DNA of 64,000 nt from Cerasicoccus frondis. GTDB lineage: Bacteria > Verrucomicrobiota > Verrucomicrobiia > Opitutales > Cerasicoccaceae. The DNA lies in assembly GCA_031296915.1 (NCBI GenBank), contig JAVDPC010000011.1, positions 124,001 to 188,000 of the forward strand. The letters are read 5' to 3'. Position numbers and translations under genes: made by a program. The notes under the pieces are model-generated. The model saw only the letters and a list, made by a program, of their open reading frames with translations. It did no database searches and was not told where the DNA came from. This document shows, in pieces, positions 26,117 through 35,456 of this stretch (position 1 is its first letter; every line of letters begins with the position of its first letter).

Positions 26117-26971
26117 TCAATACTTCGCAGTGATCGCACGAAGGCGGTCCCATTCGGCAATGTAGCGCTGTAAGTGAACTTTGCCGGCCTCGATTTCTTT
26201 CTCCAGGAGCTCCCGCACGAGTTGCTGCTCACGCTCGTATTCCTTGGTGTCGAGGAGGCCGGAAAAATGGGCCATCCGAGCCCAAAGCAAATGAGTCGTA
26301 AAGGCGTCGAACTCGTTGTAATCGAGCACCTGTTTCACTTTGCCCAGCTCGATCAACGCCCAGACATTGTCGCCGGACACATCCACCTTGCCCGGAATAC
26401 CACAAATCGTCGCCGCTTCGTGCAGCCTCGGCGTATTCTGGCCACGTGCGAGCAGGTATTGCAGATCTACATGATAGTCGCTCGACGTCGAAAAATAGTC
26501 GGCCCCCTCCCAGGGCTTATCCGGGCGGTCGCCAAAGCCAAAGCCCGGCAGACCATTGACTACCGCTCGCTGCGCCAAAATCGGCACGTCGGCATTCTGT
26601 GAATTAAAGCCCACGAGTTGCGGCTTGCTCCGACCAATGCCTTTAATAAACGCCTCCAACAACACCCGCTCAGTGCATTTTTCGGGGTCAAAGGGATCGC
26701 TGGGCAGAGAGACTAGCTTCAGCGTCGGAACCCCGTCTTTATCCACCTCACGGAAAATCCCCGCAATGGTCACAATGCGGCAAAGCATGGTTTTCACCCA
26801 GGGGCGCGGACTTTCCGGCGTCGCACCGGCCTCTTTCCACATGCGACGATAAGCGTCAGGCAGACTAAGCGGCGGATTGTGCTCCACGCCATAGAGCGCT
26901 TCAGCCGCCATTGGATCGGGCGTCCATTCAATGTCGAAGGAAAGTATGCGGGACTGGATGGTCTTTATCAC
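26117..26971 (-). CDS. Predicted 3'-5' exonuclease of the PolB-exonuclease type
   Basis: 284 residues, RNase H-like DEDDy fold. Motifs: ILSFDIEW (Asp-Glu), VGFNSQNADVPIL (Asp), and YNEFDAFTTHLLWA (Tyr/Asp). A C-terminal helical tail of about 70 residues follows. This is the family of stand-alone exonucleases related to the proofreading domain of family B polymerases. It is probably a nuclease in repair or RNA/DNA trimming; its substrate is not known. It stands convergent to the thioredoxin-like gene. Confidence 0.78.
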   Translation of the reverse strand: MIKTIQSRILSFDIEWTPDPMAAEALYGVEHNPPLSLPDAYRRMWKEAGATPESPRPWVKTMLCRIVTIAGIFREVDKDGVPTLKLVSLPSDPFDPEKCTERVLLEAFIKGIGRSKPQLVGFNSQNADVPILAQRAVVNGLPGFGFGDRPDKPWEGADYFSTSSDYHVDLQYLLARGQNTPRLHEAATICGIPGKVDVSGDNVWALIELGKVKQVLDYNEFDAFTTHLLWARMAHFSGLLDTKEYEREQQLVRELLEKEIEAGKVHLQRYIAEWDRLRAITAKY

Positions 26972-27015
26972 GGGAGTCAGTTACAAAAGCGCAAAGCGGG
27001 CTGAAGGATCAACTC

Positions 27016-27046
27016 AAAACAAAAGCCAGGCCCCGCATTGGGACCT
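27016..27046 (-). terminator. Intrinsic terminator of the class II aldolase gene
   Basis: On the minus strand AGGTCCC (27040-27046) pairs with GGGGCCT (27028-27034) over a 5-nt loop, then GGCTTTTGTTTT. It lies 30 bp after the stop codon. Confidence 0.65.
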
Positions 27047-27075
27047 AGCTCGAAAATTTAAGGGCGCAAGGCGAC

Positions 27076-28107
<1,032 letters not shown>

Positions 28108-28368
28108 GATAGCTTTTGGTTTGTATGTTGAGCTAAGTTAAGCAGGGCAGCTTATGTTAGGTCGCGACGGAATCAACATTAATTATGCGCCGCCGGACAT
28201 TTTCTGACCTGTGGCGCCCCTCGCCAGAACCACACTCCCGGTTTCACAATTGTCACCAGATTTGCCCCCAAACGAAGTCGCCAGCGGTATTTCTGGATTG
28301 CGCGGCCCGTGCGTGCAATGTTTTATTACGGTTCCAACCCTTTTACTGAACCGCCAAATACTAATCTC

Positions 28369-29436
28369 ATGATCGACCAGATCCAAGAATACCTCGGCGG
28401 AGACGCCGACTCATTGCTCAACCACCAGTGCCAAACGATCTCGAAGGATCGACTCCATCTGCCCGGTGGCGACTTCATCGACCGCATTTTCGCCTCTACT
28501 GACCGTAATCAGCGCGTTCTAAACAACCTAAACTGGATCCTGCATACCGGCCGTCTTGCTGGCACCGGCTACATGAGTATCTTGCCAGTCGATCAAGGCA
28601 TTGAACACAGCGGTGGAGCATCATTTGCCAAGAACCCTGACTATTTCGACAGCGAGAACATCGTCAAGTTGGCTATCGAGGGTGGCTGCAACGCCGTCGC
28701 CTCAACCTTTGGCGTTCTCGGCAGTTGCGCCCGAAAGTATGCGCACAAGATCCCGTTCATCGTCAAAATAAACCACAACCAGTTGCTCACCTACCCCAAC
28801 CAGGCTGATCAGATCATGTTTGGCTCGGTCGACCAAGCCTACGACATGGGCGCAGCCGCTGTCGGAGCCACGATTTACTTTGGCTCCGAAGAGTCTAACC
28901 GCCAAATCATCGAAGTCGCCGAGGCGTTCTATCGGGCGCACGAGCTAGGCATGGCGACCATTTTATGGTGCTACCTGCGCAACCCAGCCTTTAAAAAAGA
29001 CGGTGTCGACTACCACGTTTCTGCCGACCTCACCGGTCAGGCGAATCACCTTGGCGTCACCATCGAGGCAGATATCATTAAGCAAAAGCTTCCGGAAAAG
29101 AACGGCGGCTATAAGGCGCTCAACACGGGCAACAGCAGCTATGGCAAGCTTGATGAGCGTATTTACACCGAACTGACCACCGACCACCCCATCGATCTGA
29201 CCCGTTATCAGATTGCCAATTGTTACATGGGGCGGCGGCCACTGATCAACTCTGGCGGCGCATCTGGCTCCAATGACTTTGGCGACGCCGTCAAGACTGC
29301 TGTCATTAATAAGCGCGCCGGCGGAGCCGGTCTGATATCAGGTCGCAAAGCATTCCAACGTCCTATGGCTGAGGGAGTTAAACTCCTGAACACAATTCAG
29401 GACGTTTACCTCTGCGACGAGGTGACTATTGCCTGA
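28369..29436 (+). CDS. fbaB: Fructose-bisphosphate aldolase, class I (DhnA/FbaB type)
   Basis: 355 residues from the ATG 28369 ([17 protein letters not shown]); the open frame can start 20 codons earlier at 28309 but that part is intergenic in character. Blocks typical of the archaeal-type class I enzyme are present: [50 protein letters not shown] and [17 protein letters not shown] '[16 protein letters not shown]'. The Schiff-base lysine is probably in VKINHN or in a later strand. It gives metal-independent interconversion of fructose-1,6-bisphosphate. The neighbour on the other strand is the class II enzyme. Confidence 0.92.
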   Translation: MIDQIQEYLGGDADSLLNHQCQTISKDRLHLPGGDFIDRIFASTDRNQRVLNNLNWILHTGRLAGTGYMSILPVDQGIEHSGGASFAKNPDYFDSENIVKLAIEGGCNAVASTFGVLGSCARKYAHKIPFIVKINHNQLLTYPNQADQIMFGSVDQAYDMGAAAVGATIYFGSEESNRQIIEVAEAFYRAHELGMATILWCYLRNPAFKKDGVDYHVSADLTGQANHLGVTIEADIIKQKLPEKNGGYKALNTGNSSYGKLDERIYTELTTDHPIDLTRYQIANCYMGRRPLINSGGASGSNDFGDAVKTAVINKRAGGAGLISGRKAFQRPMAEGVKLLNTIQDVYLCDEVTIA

Positions 29437-29775
29437 GCGAGGGCGATTAGTTTAGCGCATTTCACTGCAGAGCCTTTAATCATCAGCATTAGAGGCGAAG
29501 GCTGCGACGTATTACATGCATGATCGCTTGGCGTAAGCCTTGGGAGCAATCACTTCGAGGAAGCAACACCTAGAGGCCATACCCCCCAGAAGCAGGCCCA
29601 AGAACCCAACAAAAACAGAGCCAGACAGCCCCTACATGGTAGAGCTGATCACATCTAATGAATAGGTTTACTCAAATGTTGATGCTACCCGACCCAGGTC
29701 TCAGCATCACTACCCTATTTCCAGTGGTGGTAAAATAAAAATTTAATTGACTAATAGTCCTAAGAAATCCACTGT
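29437..29775. other. Intergenic region before the PEP-CTERM gene
   Basis: 339 bp with no gene I can support. It has short inverted repeats: AGCCTT/AAGGCT near 29473-29502 and TGATGCT/AGCATCA (29680-29709). It is A+T-rich just before 29776, as expected for a promoter region. No T-run terminator is seen after the class I aldolase gene. Confidence 0.55.
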
Positions 29776-30381
29776 ATGCACACTATGAGACTACTATCTA
29801 CTATTTTACTGGCTGCAGTCATACCAGCGGCGGCAAACGCCATGGTTCTTATTGAGATTTCCAAAAGTGGAGGCGATGTCTTCATCACTGGATCCGGCAG
29901 TATCGATCTCACCGGAGCAATCGCTGCTGGAACTGAGTCAAACTCAGTCAGTATCATCATTCCATCATCAGGAACAATCCGCCATTCCAATGGCCCTGGA
30001 ACAACCTACGAACGCTATCAGGGCGGCCGAACCGGTAATTATGGCGCCGGTGGACAGACCAATAACCCAGAAGTCTCAGCTGGCACGCCATTTGGCTTCA
30101 CCACCACCCGCCTCTTGGTTCCGACAGGCTATGTATCGGGCACGCCGATTAATTTCACGATGATTTTTGAGAATACCAACTTCGCTGATCTTGGTATTGA
30201 CGAATCTGGCTCGGTCACCTTTACCCTCGCAGGGTCTGGCGACACGGTCCATATCGCTGTAGTTCCAGAGCCATCTACATACATTGCAGGAGCAGGCTTC
30301 TTGGCATTAGGATTCTTCGTCTGGCGTCGCCGCAAGAAGGCCAAAGCGACAGCCGAACAAGAAACTGCAGTTAGCGCATAA
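29776..30381 (+). CDS. PEP-CTERM protein, small exported
   Basis: 201 residues. It has an N-terminal signal peptide (MRLLSTILLAAVIPAAANA) and the C-terminal sorting signal VVPEPSTYIAGAGFLALGFFVWRRRKK: PEP box, hydrophobic helix and basic cluster. Such proteins are cut by an exosortase and go to the cell surface with exopolysaccharide. The body is Gly/Ser/Thr-rich, probably beta-rich, and I find no known domain. A strong terminator follows. Confidence 0.88.
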   Translation: MHTMRLLSTILLAAVIPAAANAMVLIEISKSGGDVFITGSGSIDLTGAIAAGTESNSVSIIIPSSGTIRHSNGPGTTYERYQGGRTGNYGAGGQTNNPEVSAGTPFGFTTTRLLVPTGYVSGTPINFTMIFENTNFADLGIDESGSVTFTLAGSGDTVHIAVVPEPSTYIAGAGFLALGFFVWRRRKKAKATAEQETAVSA

Positions 30382-30710
30382 CTCAGTTACTTGATATTGA
30401 ATTTACCACAAAAGCGCTGGGCAATTGCTCAGCGCTTTTGTCTTTTCTGCAATTGAAGATAGTCGCCACCACAGCTACACGGGCCAAATCAACATTGCCC
30501 CTTTAGAAATAAAGCTCAGTTTGAATAGTCCCATCTGCGCAGTGATCTTGCGCAACCAGCAAAGGCTGGCCTGGGTGTGACAGGCTTGTAGTATGCCCTC
30601 AAATGCTGAGTCCTTGCGAATGGGTCTTTACAACTCGCAAGAGCAAGGACCGATCTTGAGCGCATCAGTTTCACACCCGCGCCATCACAGCCTCAACGTC
30701 AGGACACTCC
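30382..30710. other. Intergenic region with terminator and an inverted repeat
   Basis: 329 bp without a gene. After the terminator of the PEP-CTERM gene, GTCCTTGC and GCAAGGAC form an 8-bp inverted repeat around 30610-30650, with a competing inner pair CTTGCGA/TCGCAAG. Its function is unknown; it could be an alternative-folding element. Confidence 0.45.
30410..30443 (+). terminator. Intrinsic terminator after the PEP-CTERM gene
   Basis: AAAAGCGCTG (30410-30419) pairs with CAGCGCTTTT (30430-30439) over a loop that itself contains GCAATTGC, so the stem can extend. A T-rich tail follows on the plus strand, and the A-run on the other side may let it act both ways. Confidence 0.88.
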
Positions 30711-31601
30711 TTAGAATGAGTAGGAAATACTCACCTTTCCATAAAACGTGTCCTCAGGTCCAAGGTCGATGCCCGCAAAGCCAACTTTTCCATCGTTGTT
30801 GCCAGTATAGCCTGCTCCAATCGCGATGGCGCCATTCTCGATAACATCCCAAGTCAACTCGATTGCAGTCAACCAGTAGGCATAACCGTTTTGCCATTTA
30901 CCTCCAGCAGGCGGACCACTATCGCCAAAATAGGAATTGGCGTTCAAATAGCCAACACGTCCTTCCCAGAAAAACGCCCAATCCTCGGCCAGTTGCCATC
31001 TCTCTGATATTCCAAAAACGCCCGCCGCCTGTTCGAGTTGTGAGTCATAAGTGAAGTAGATCGCAGGCTGCAGCATGACATCGCCAATGAAGCCAAAATA
31101 GAATTTACTGCGATACCACGAACCGAATGCATTGGGCTGGCCTTCACCGAAACTATTATCCGCGTAAATACCCAGCCCACCACCGACATCCACATCAAGG
31201 TGCTCCATCAAATGGTATTTCCACCCGCCAATACCATTAAACTGCTCAGTGTATTGACCATCGAATGGCAGAACCCCTGAAAACGTGCCATAGCCATCTC
31301 CCCCAAACAATGGGCCGCTGGTTGAGAAGCTCGGCACGATCGCATCACCTGCAATGCGTTTGCCGACACTCGTGTAGGAGGTGTAGTAGGTGGCTCCAGG
31401 CACGTATTTATGTTCAGAAGGATCCCCAAGAATTCGGTCCCCATTGAAGCTGATAAAGCTGTCCCATGCCTCGGTATTCACCGAGAGGGGTTCATCTGGA
31501 GCCGAACTCGCATACTGCCCTGCGGGCTGTCCATCCTGGGCGACCAGCGGCAAGGTAACGAGCATGTATAAGGTTGAGGCAGTCTGAACTTTTCTTATCA
31601 T
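30711..31601 (-). CDS. Outer-membrane beta-barrel protein
   Basis: 296 residues with a signal peptide (about 1-21). The body alternates hydrophobic and polar residues in short strands with many Tyr/Trp/Gly (YLMEHLDVDVGGGLGIYADN, KFYFGFIGDVMLQPAIYFTYDSQL). It ends in Phe (VSISYSF), the outer-membrane insertion signature. A porin-like or structural barrel is likely. There are no neighbours of known transport function, so the substrate is unknown. Confidence 0.72.
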   Translation of the reverse strand: MIRKVQTASTLYMLVTLPLVAQDGQPAGQYASSAPDEPLSVNTEAWDSFISFNGDRILGDPSEHKYVPGATYYTSYTSVGKRIAGDAIVPSFSTSGPLFGGDGYGTFSGVLPFDGQYTEQFNGIGGWKYHLMEHLDVDVGGGLGIYADNSFGEGQPNAFGSWYRSKFYFGFIGDVMLQPAIYFTYDSQLEQAAGVFGISERWQLAEDWAFFWEGRVGYLNANSYFGDSGPPAGGKWQNGYAYWLTAIELTWDVIENGAIAIGAGYTGNNDGKVGFAGIDLGPEDTFYGKVSISYSF

Positions 31602-31659
31602 GCGGTCATCAAAAACACATGCATTTCAATTCGCAATCTTGATTAGCCTACTCCCGTAA

Positions 31660-32826
31660 ATGCTGTCTAGCAGATATCAATACTCGCTACGGCCCATTTT
31701 TATATTCGCACTGACTCTCATGGCGGCGCCCCTCGATGCTGCCCTCAAAGCATTCACTCATGAGGCGACTCAGGCTAATATCGATGGCCCCTCCACCCTG
31801 CTTGACCACCCAACGACAAACAACCGCCCCAATCACCTACTTTTCGTGACTGGTAATCTCGGCCAACCCAACCCACATTCTGTGCGAGTCGCCTACGATA
31901 GCGTTCAAGATCGCTGGCGCATCTTCAATGAGGACGGCAAACCAATGCCTCCTGGAGCTGGCTTTAATGTGATCGCCATCGACTCTGCTTCGAGAAACGC
32001 CTTCGTCCATAAAGTAGCGCCAAGCAACCGACAAGGCTCAGGAACGATGATTTCGCACCCGGCGATCGATTTCAATCCGCAGGCTGGCATTATCGTAACG
32101 GCACAGGATAGCTATGCAGCCAACACCGGCCCATTATGCGTTACCTTCAATGGCATTTACTGGATTATTCAGCGCGAAGACGGCGAAACGATGCCATTGG
32201 GCACTGCCCTTAACGTGCTGGCTGTCGGTGATGGGAGAACGGAATCATTAGGCATGACACCGTTCACCACCCATGCGAACGGGCATATAGTCGGCGTTGG
32301 CAATACGCGGAACAACGCCACGAGGATTCAAAATATCGATAATCGGGCTAAAATCTTTATCTCCCGCAAACGTCCAAGCGGGGTCGCCAACGCGCCAGAA
32401 GCGGCAGTGCGCTATGATGGCTCAAGCTGGACAATAATGAATCAGGATCTATCCCCTCTCCCTCATGGTGAAATGTTTAATTGGCTCGTAATGGATCAAT
32501 CCCTGGCAGCCTCGGAAAAGCTCAACGCCGGCAATCTCAGCATCGGCTGGCTCATCATTGAAAATAAAGGCGCTTTTGCCGCTCGTTTCAAACTCGACTT
32601 CCAACTGGATGATACGCCCCGCACATTAAATTCTGCAACCATCCAACCCGATTCATCCATGGTTTTTCGTGTGCCCGAGCGGGCAACAGAGCTTCAATTA
32701 ACCGGTGACATCACCAATGGCCTCTCTGTGGAAAGTCTGGAACCCGTCCAATACGAGACAATCCCCAACGCCACCTATCAACTAACTGGCAAAATGGGGG
32801 CCAGTGATTGGATCGAGTTGGAATAG
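31660..32826 (+). CDS. Exported protein with three internal WxI...DG repeats
   Basis: 388 residues with a signal peptide (about 1-27). Three copies of one module are visible, with cores at about 63-110, 145-195 and 233-285. Each follows the pattern V-x-Y/F-D/N...W-x-I-x-N/R-x-D/E-G-x-P/T-M/L-P-x-G...N-V/W-L/I (for example RWRIFNEDGKPMPPGAGFNV and YWIIQREDGETMPLGTALNV). I recall this as resembling the DUF7452 type, but cannot verify. The C-terminal part (about 295-388, beginning GWLIIENKGAFAARFKLDFQL) looks like a small beta-sandwich similar to those at the end of some cytolysins, a low-confidence comparison. It follows the barrel gene head to head. Confidence 0.65.
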   Translation: MLSSRYQYSLRPIFIFALTLMAAPLDAALKAFTHEATQANIDGPSTLLDHPTTNNRPNHLLFVTGNLGQPNPHSVRVAYDSVQDRWRIFNEDGKPMPPGAGFNVIAIDSASRNAFVHKVAPSNRQGSGTMISHPAIDFNPQAGIIVTAQDSYAANTGPLCVTFNGIYWIIQREDGETMPLGTALNVLAVGDGRTESLGMTPFTTHANGHIVGVGNTRNNATRIQNIDNRAKIFISRKRPSGVANAPEAAVRYDGSSWTIMNQDLSPLPHGEMFNWLVMDQSLAASEKLNAGNLSIGWLIIENKGAFAARFKLDFQLDDTPRTLNSATIQPDSSMVFRVPERATELQLTGDITNGLSVESLEPVQYETIPNATYQLTGKMGASDWIELE

Positions 32827-32829
32827 CGC

Positions 32830-35388
32830 CTATTTGCGCTGAAACGGCTCCATCAGTTCCCTGATCAACGGGTTGTCATCGGTGTCATCGATTCCTCCAA
32901 ACACTGAAGCCTCACTCGATTTCAATTCCAGCTTTCGCTCAATAACTTCCTCCAGGTAAACTTTCCAAGCAGCCCATGCCTCCTTGTATTGCTTATCCAA
33001 GCGGCTCAGTTCACCCTTCCAATAATAGGCATATGGCGGCGGCTGTTTCATTTTCAGCAGCCGATCCAAAGTCCAGTTAGCGCCTTTCATATCTTGGCTG
33101 TTGAGCTGAGCCTGCAACAGCATGCCGCCCCGCACCACGTCATCCGGACGCGAGGCGTACATCGCACGAAGATCATCCACATCGCCCATGACCAAGGTTT
33201 CCATCACCGGAATTTGCGGCACTGGCGCATATTGCTTCGCCAGTTCGATTGCTGCCGGGTAATTCCCCATACGCCCCATCGCGTTAGCCTGATAATACCA
33301 AGCATTAGGCGCTGCATCCGGGTGCGCATCCAAAAATTTGATTAGCTGCCCGGGATCCCCTTTTTCCAACCAAAAGCTCATGATCCGCCCACGCTGCTCG
33401 TCATTGTAGAAGCTCAAGCTGGGATCGCGCTTCAACTCAGAACCAAGCGTCACCAGAAACTCGTCGCGGTTTAATTGCTTCAGATAATTGGTGCGGAACT
33501 GCGGATCCAACTGACTGAGGCGGTCCAAATCCCGGTCAAAACGCTCATTCTTCTTTGCCGCCTGAATAATGCGGTGATGCAACTCATTGGGATTTTCCGC
33601 CTGCCGAGTCAACGCATCCTTCCATGCTTCATACGCATAATGCGTGCTGCGCGGCAACCAAACCTGCCCTTCATAAAGCGCTGGCGACACCAAGTTCGGC
33701 TCCACCACACGCGCAATTTGGAAGTCCTTCCGCGCCGCAGAGCTGTCATCCTCCAGGTAGAGGTGATACTGCCCCCGTTGCAGATACAGCTCCCATGATA
33801 ACGGCTGGAACATCAGACCCGTCGCCAGATCATTACCCACCGCCCCGCTTTCTCTGGCTTCCAGCGACTCTGCGATGTTCGCTGCAATCTCCCGCTTGGC
33901 GACTTTGCTATGCAGCATCAGTCCCGTAAGGTCCGCCGTAATCCAGAGGCCGCCTGCTACGATGAGCAAAACACCGACCAATCGCCAAATCCACCTGGGT
34001 ATGAAGCAAGACGGCGAGGCCTTTAAATAAGGCAGGCCCATTCGCATCAGCCAGATTGCGATCAACACCACGCCCAGTTGATGGGCGGAAACGTCAAAAA
34101 CCGAGTGCAGCAAAAATATCGACGCTGATACGATGGCGGCCGTTCGCACGGAGGCCAATCGGTCTTCACCAAACTCGAGCAACATCCAATAGATGAAGAT
34201 GACCAGCATCAACATCAGCGAAAAACCCAACACCCCCATTTCGGATGCGATCCACATCCAGTCGCTCTCCGGGTGAATGATTGGCTCGGGCGACAGCGAC
34301 TCTGCCCGATAATGCGTGAACGCCTCGGGAAAGTTGCCCAAGCCCACACCAGTTGCCGGCTGGGCGGCGACCATCGCCAGCGAATCTCGGTAGATCCCCC
34401 AGCGAAAATCCTCAAACATGCTGTTCTCCGAACCTAGCCAGGTGTTGAAACGCGACAATGTTTGCTGCCCAGTGATCAGCATCATCCCAAAGCTAAAGGC
34501 GATCAGCGGCACGATAAACTTCATCGCCCCCTGCCCCCCAAACATGGTAAAACGCAAGATCACCCAAACCCCGCATCCAAGCAGGAACAGGAGCAACCCG
34601 GCTCGCGAAAGGCTAACAGATATAGCCAAAGTCGCACACACGAAAGCCAGGCCCGATAGAATGCCCAATACTTTTCGCTGAGCAAAATTATAATAGGCCA
34701 GGCTCAACGCCATGATGCCGACCATGACCAAAAAGATTGATGTCTGATTACGGTTATCGAAAAAGCTGAAACTGGCTGCCCGGTCAGTGTTAAAATACTG
34801 CAGGCCATTGCTCGTGCCATAGAGGACAATCGCTGCCAGCACGCCCCCCAGTAAAACGAAAGTCTGCAGTAGACGCGTTCGGTCCTGTATCTGGAAACGC
34901 GCATTGATCAACAGGTACAGATAGCCCAAGCCAGCGACCAACATCACAAAAGACTCTAATGACTTCAGCGGCTGAGCTGACATGGTTACGGGTAATTCCG
35001 CTCCTGCCCGCACCACTTCCTTCCACCAGTCAGGACGCCCAAAGAAGAAACCCGGCAGAAATGACAAGACTCCCGATGGAACAAAGGCAAAACACGCGAC
35101 TACCACAATCCCAAGCACGATCCAGTCCATCTTGCAATCCAGCGTGGTCGACGGCGGAATCACCATGAGCAGTAAGCCGATCAGCGCAACAAAAGCGCCT
35201 TGAACCCAGAGATAGCGCCCACCACTGAGTAAGACCAAACCAATCAAAGCGGCAACTGTAAGGTAATGAATCAGCTTTGTCGGCTCCACCGGCAAAGGCT
35301 GCGAGTCAATCGACGGCTCTACCTTTTCAGGCAACACCACACTGGTGTGTACGTCCGCGTATTGTCGACTGGGTGCTTTATTGCCCAT
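32830..35388 (-). CDS. O-antigen ligase/Wzy-family polymerase with TPR-like C-terminal half
   Basis: 852 residues. The N-terminal half has about 10-12 hydrophobic helices and the Wzy_C-type loop GVGLGNFPEAFTHYRAES...HPESDWMWIASEMGVLG. From about residue 480 the protein is soluble and helical, TPR-like, with repeated aromatic/Ala patterns. It joins or ligates repeat units of an exported polysaccharide in the inner membrane. It lies last in the polysaccharide operon (68 bp after Wzc). The large TPR-like tail is not part of the minimal enzyme and suggests a length or partner-recognition role. Confidence 0.85.
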   Translation of the reverse strand: MGNKAPSRQYADVHTSVVLPEKVEPSIDSQPLPVEPTKLIHYLTVAALIGLVLLSGGRYLWVQGAFVALIGLLLMVIPPSTTLDCKMDWIVLGIVVVACFAFVPSGVLSFLPGFFFGRPDWWKEVVRAGAELPVTMSAQPLKSLESFVMLVAGLGYLYLLINARFQIQDRTRLLQTFVLLGGVLAAIVLYGTSNGLQYFNTDRAASFSFFDNRNQTSIFLVMVGIMALSLAYYNFAQRKVLGILSGLAFVCATLAISVSLSRAGLLLFLLGCGVWVILRFTMFGGQGAMKFIVPLIAFSFGMMLITGQQTLSRFNTWLGSENSMFEDFRWGIYRDSLAMVAAQPATGVGLGNFPEAFTHYRAESLSPEPIIHPESDWMWIASEMGVLGFSLMLMLVIFIYWMLLEFGEDRLASVRTAAIVSASIFLLHSVFDVSAHQLGVVLIAIWLMRMGLPYLKASPSCFIPRWIWRLVGVLLIVAGGLWITADLTGLMLHSKVAKREIAANIAESLEARESGAVGNDLATGLMFQPLSWELYLQRGQYHLYLEDDSSAARKDFQIARVVEPNLVSPALYEGQVWLPRSTHYAYEAWKDALTRQAENPNELHHRIIQAAKKNERFDRDLDRLSQLDPQFRTNYLKQLNRDEFLVTLGSELKRDPSLSFYNDEQRGRIMSFWLEKGDPGQLIKFLDAHPDAAPNAWYYQANAMGRMGNYPAAIELAKQYAPVPQIPVMETLVMGDVDDLRAMYASRPDDVVRGGMLLQAQLNSQDMKGANWTLDRLLKMKQPPPYAYYWKGELSRLDKQYKEAWAAWKVYLEEVIERKLELKSSEASVFGGIDDTDDNPLIRELMEPFQRK

Positions 35389-35456
35389 AAATGGCGATCA
35401 GCTTTGAGTGGACTTCGCCATTGGCAACACAAAGTTGTTCGCAAACCAAGCGAAGC

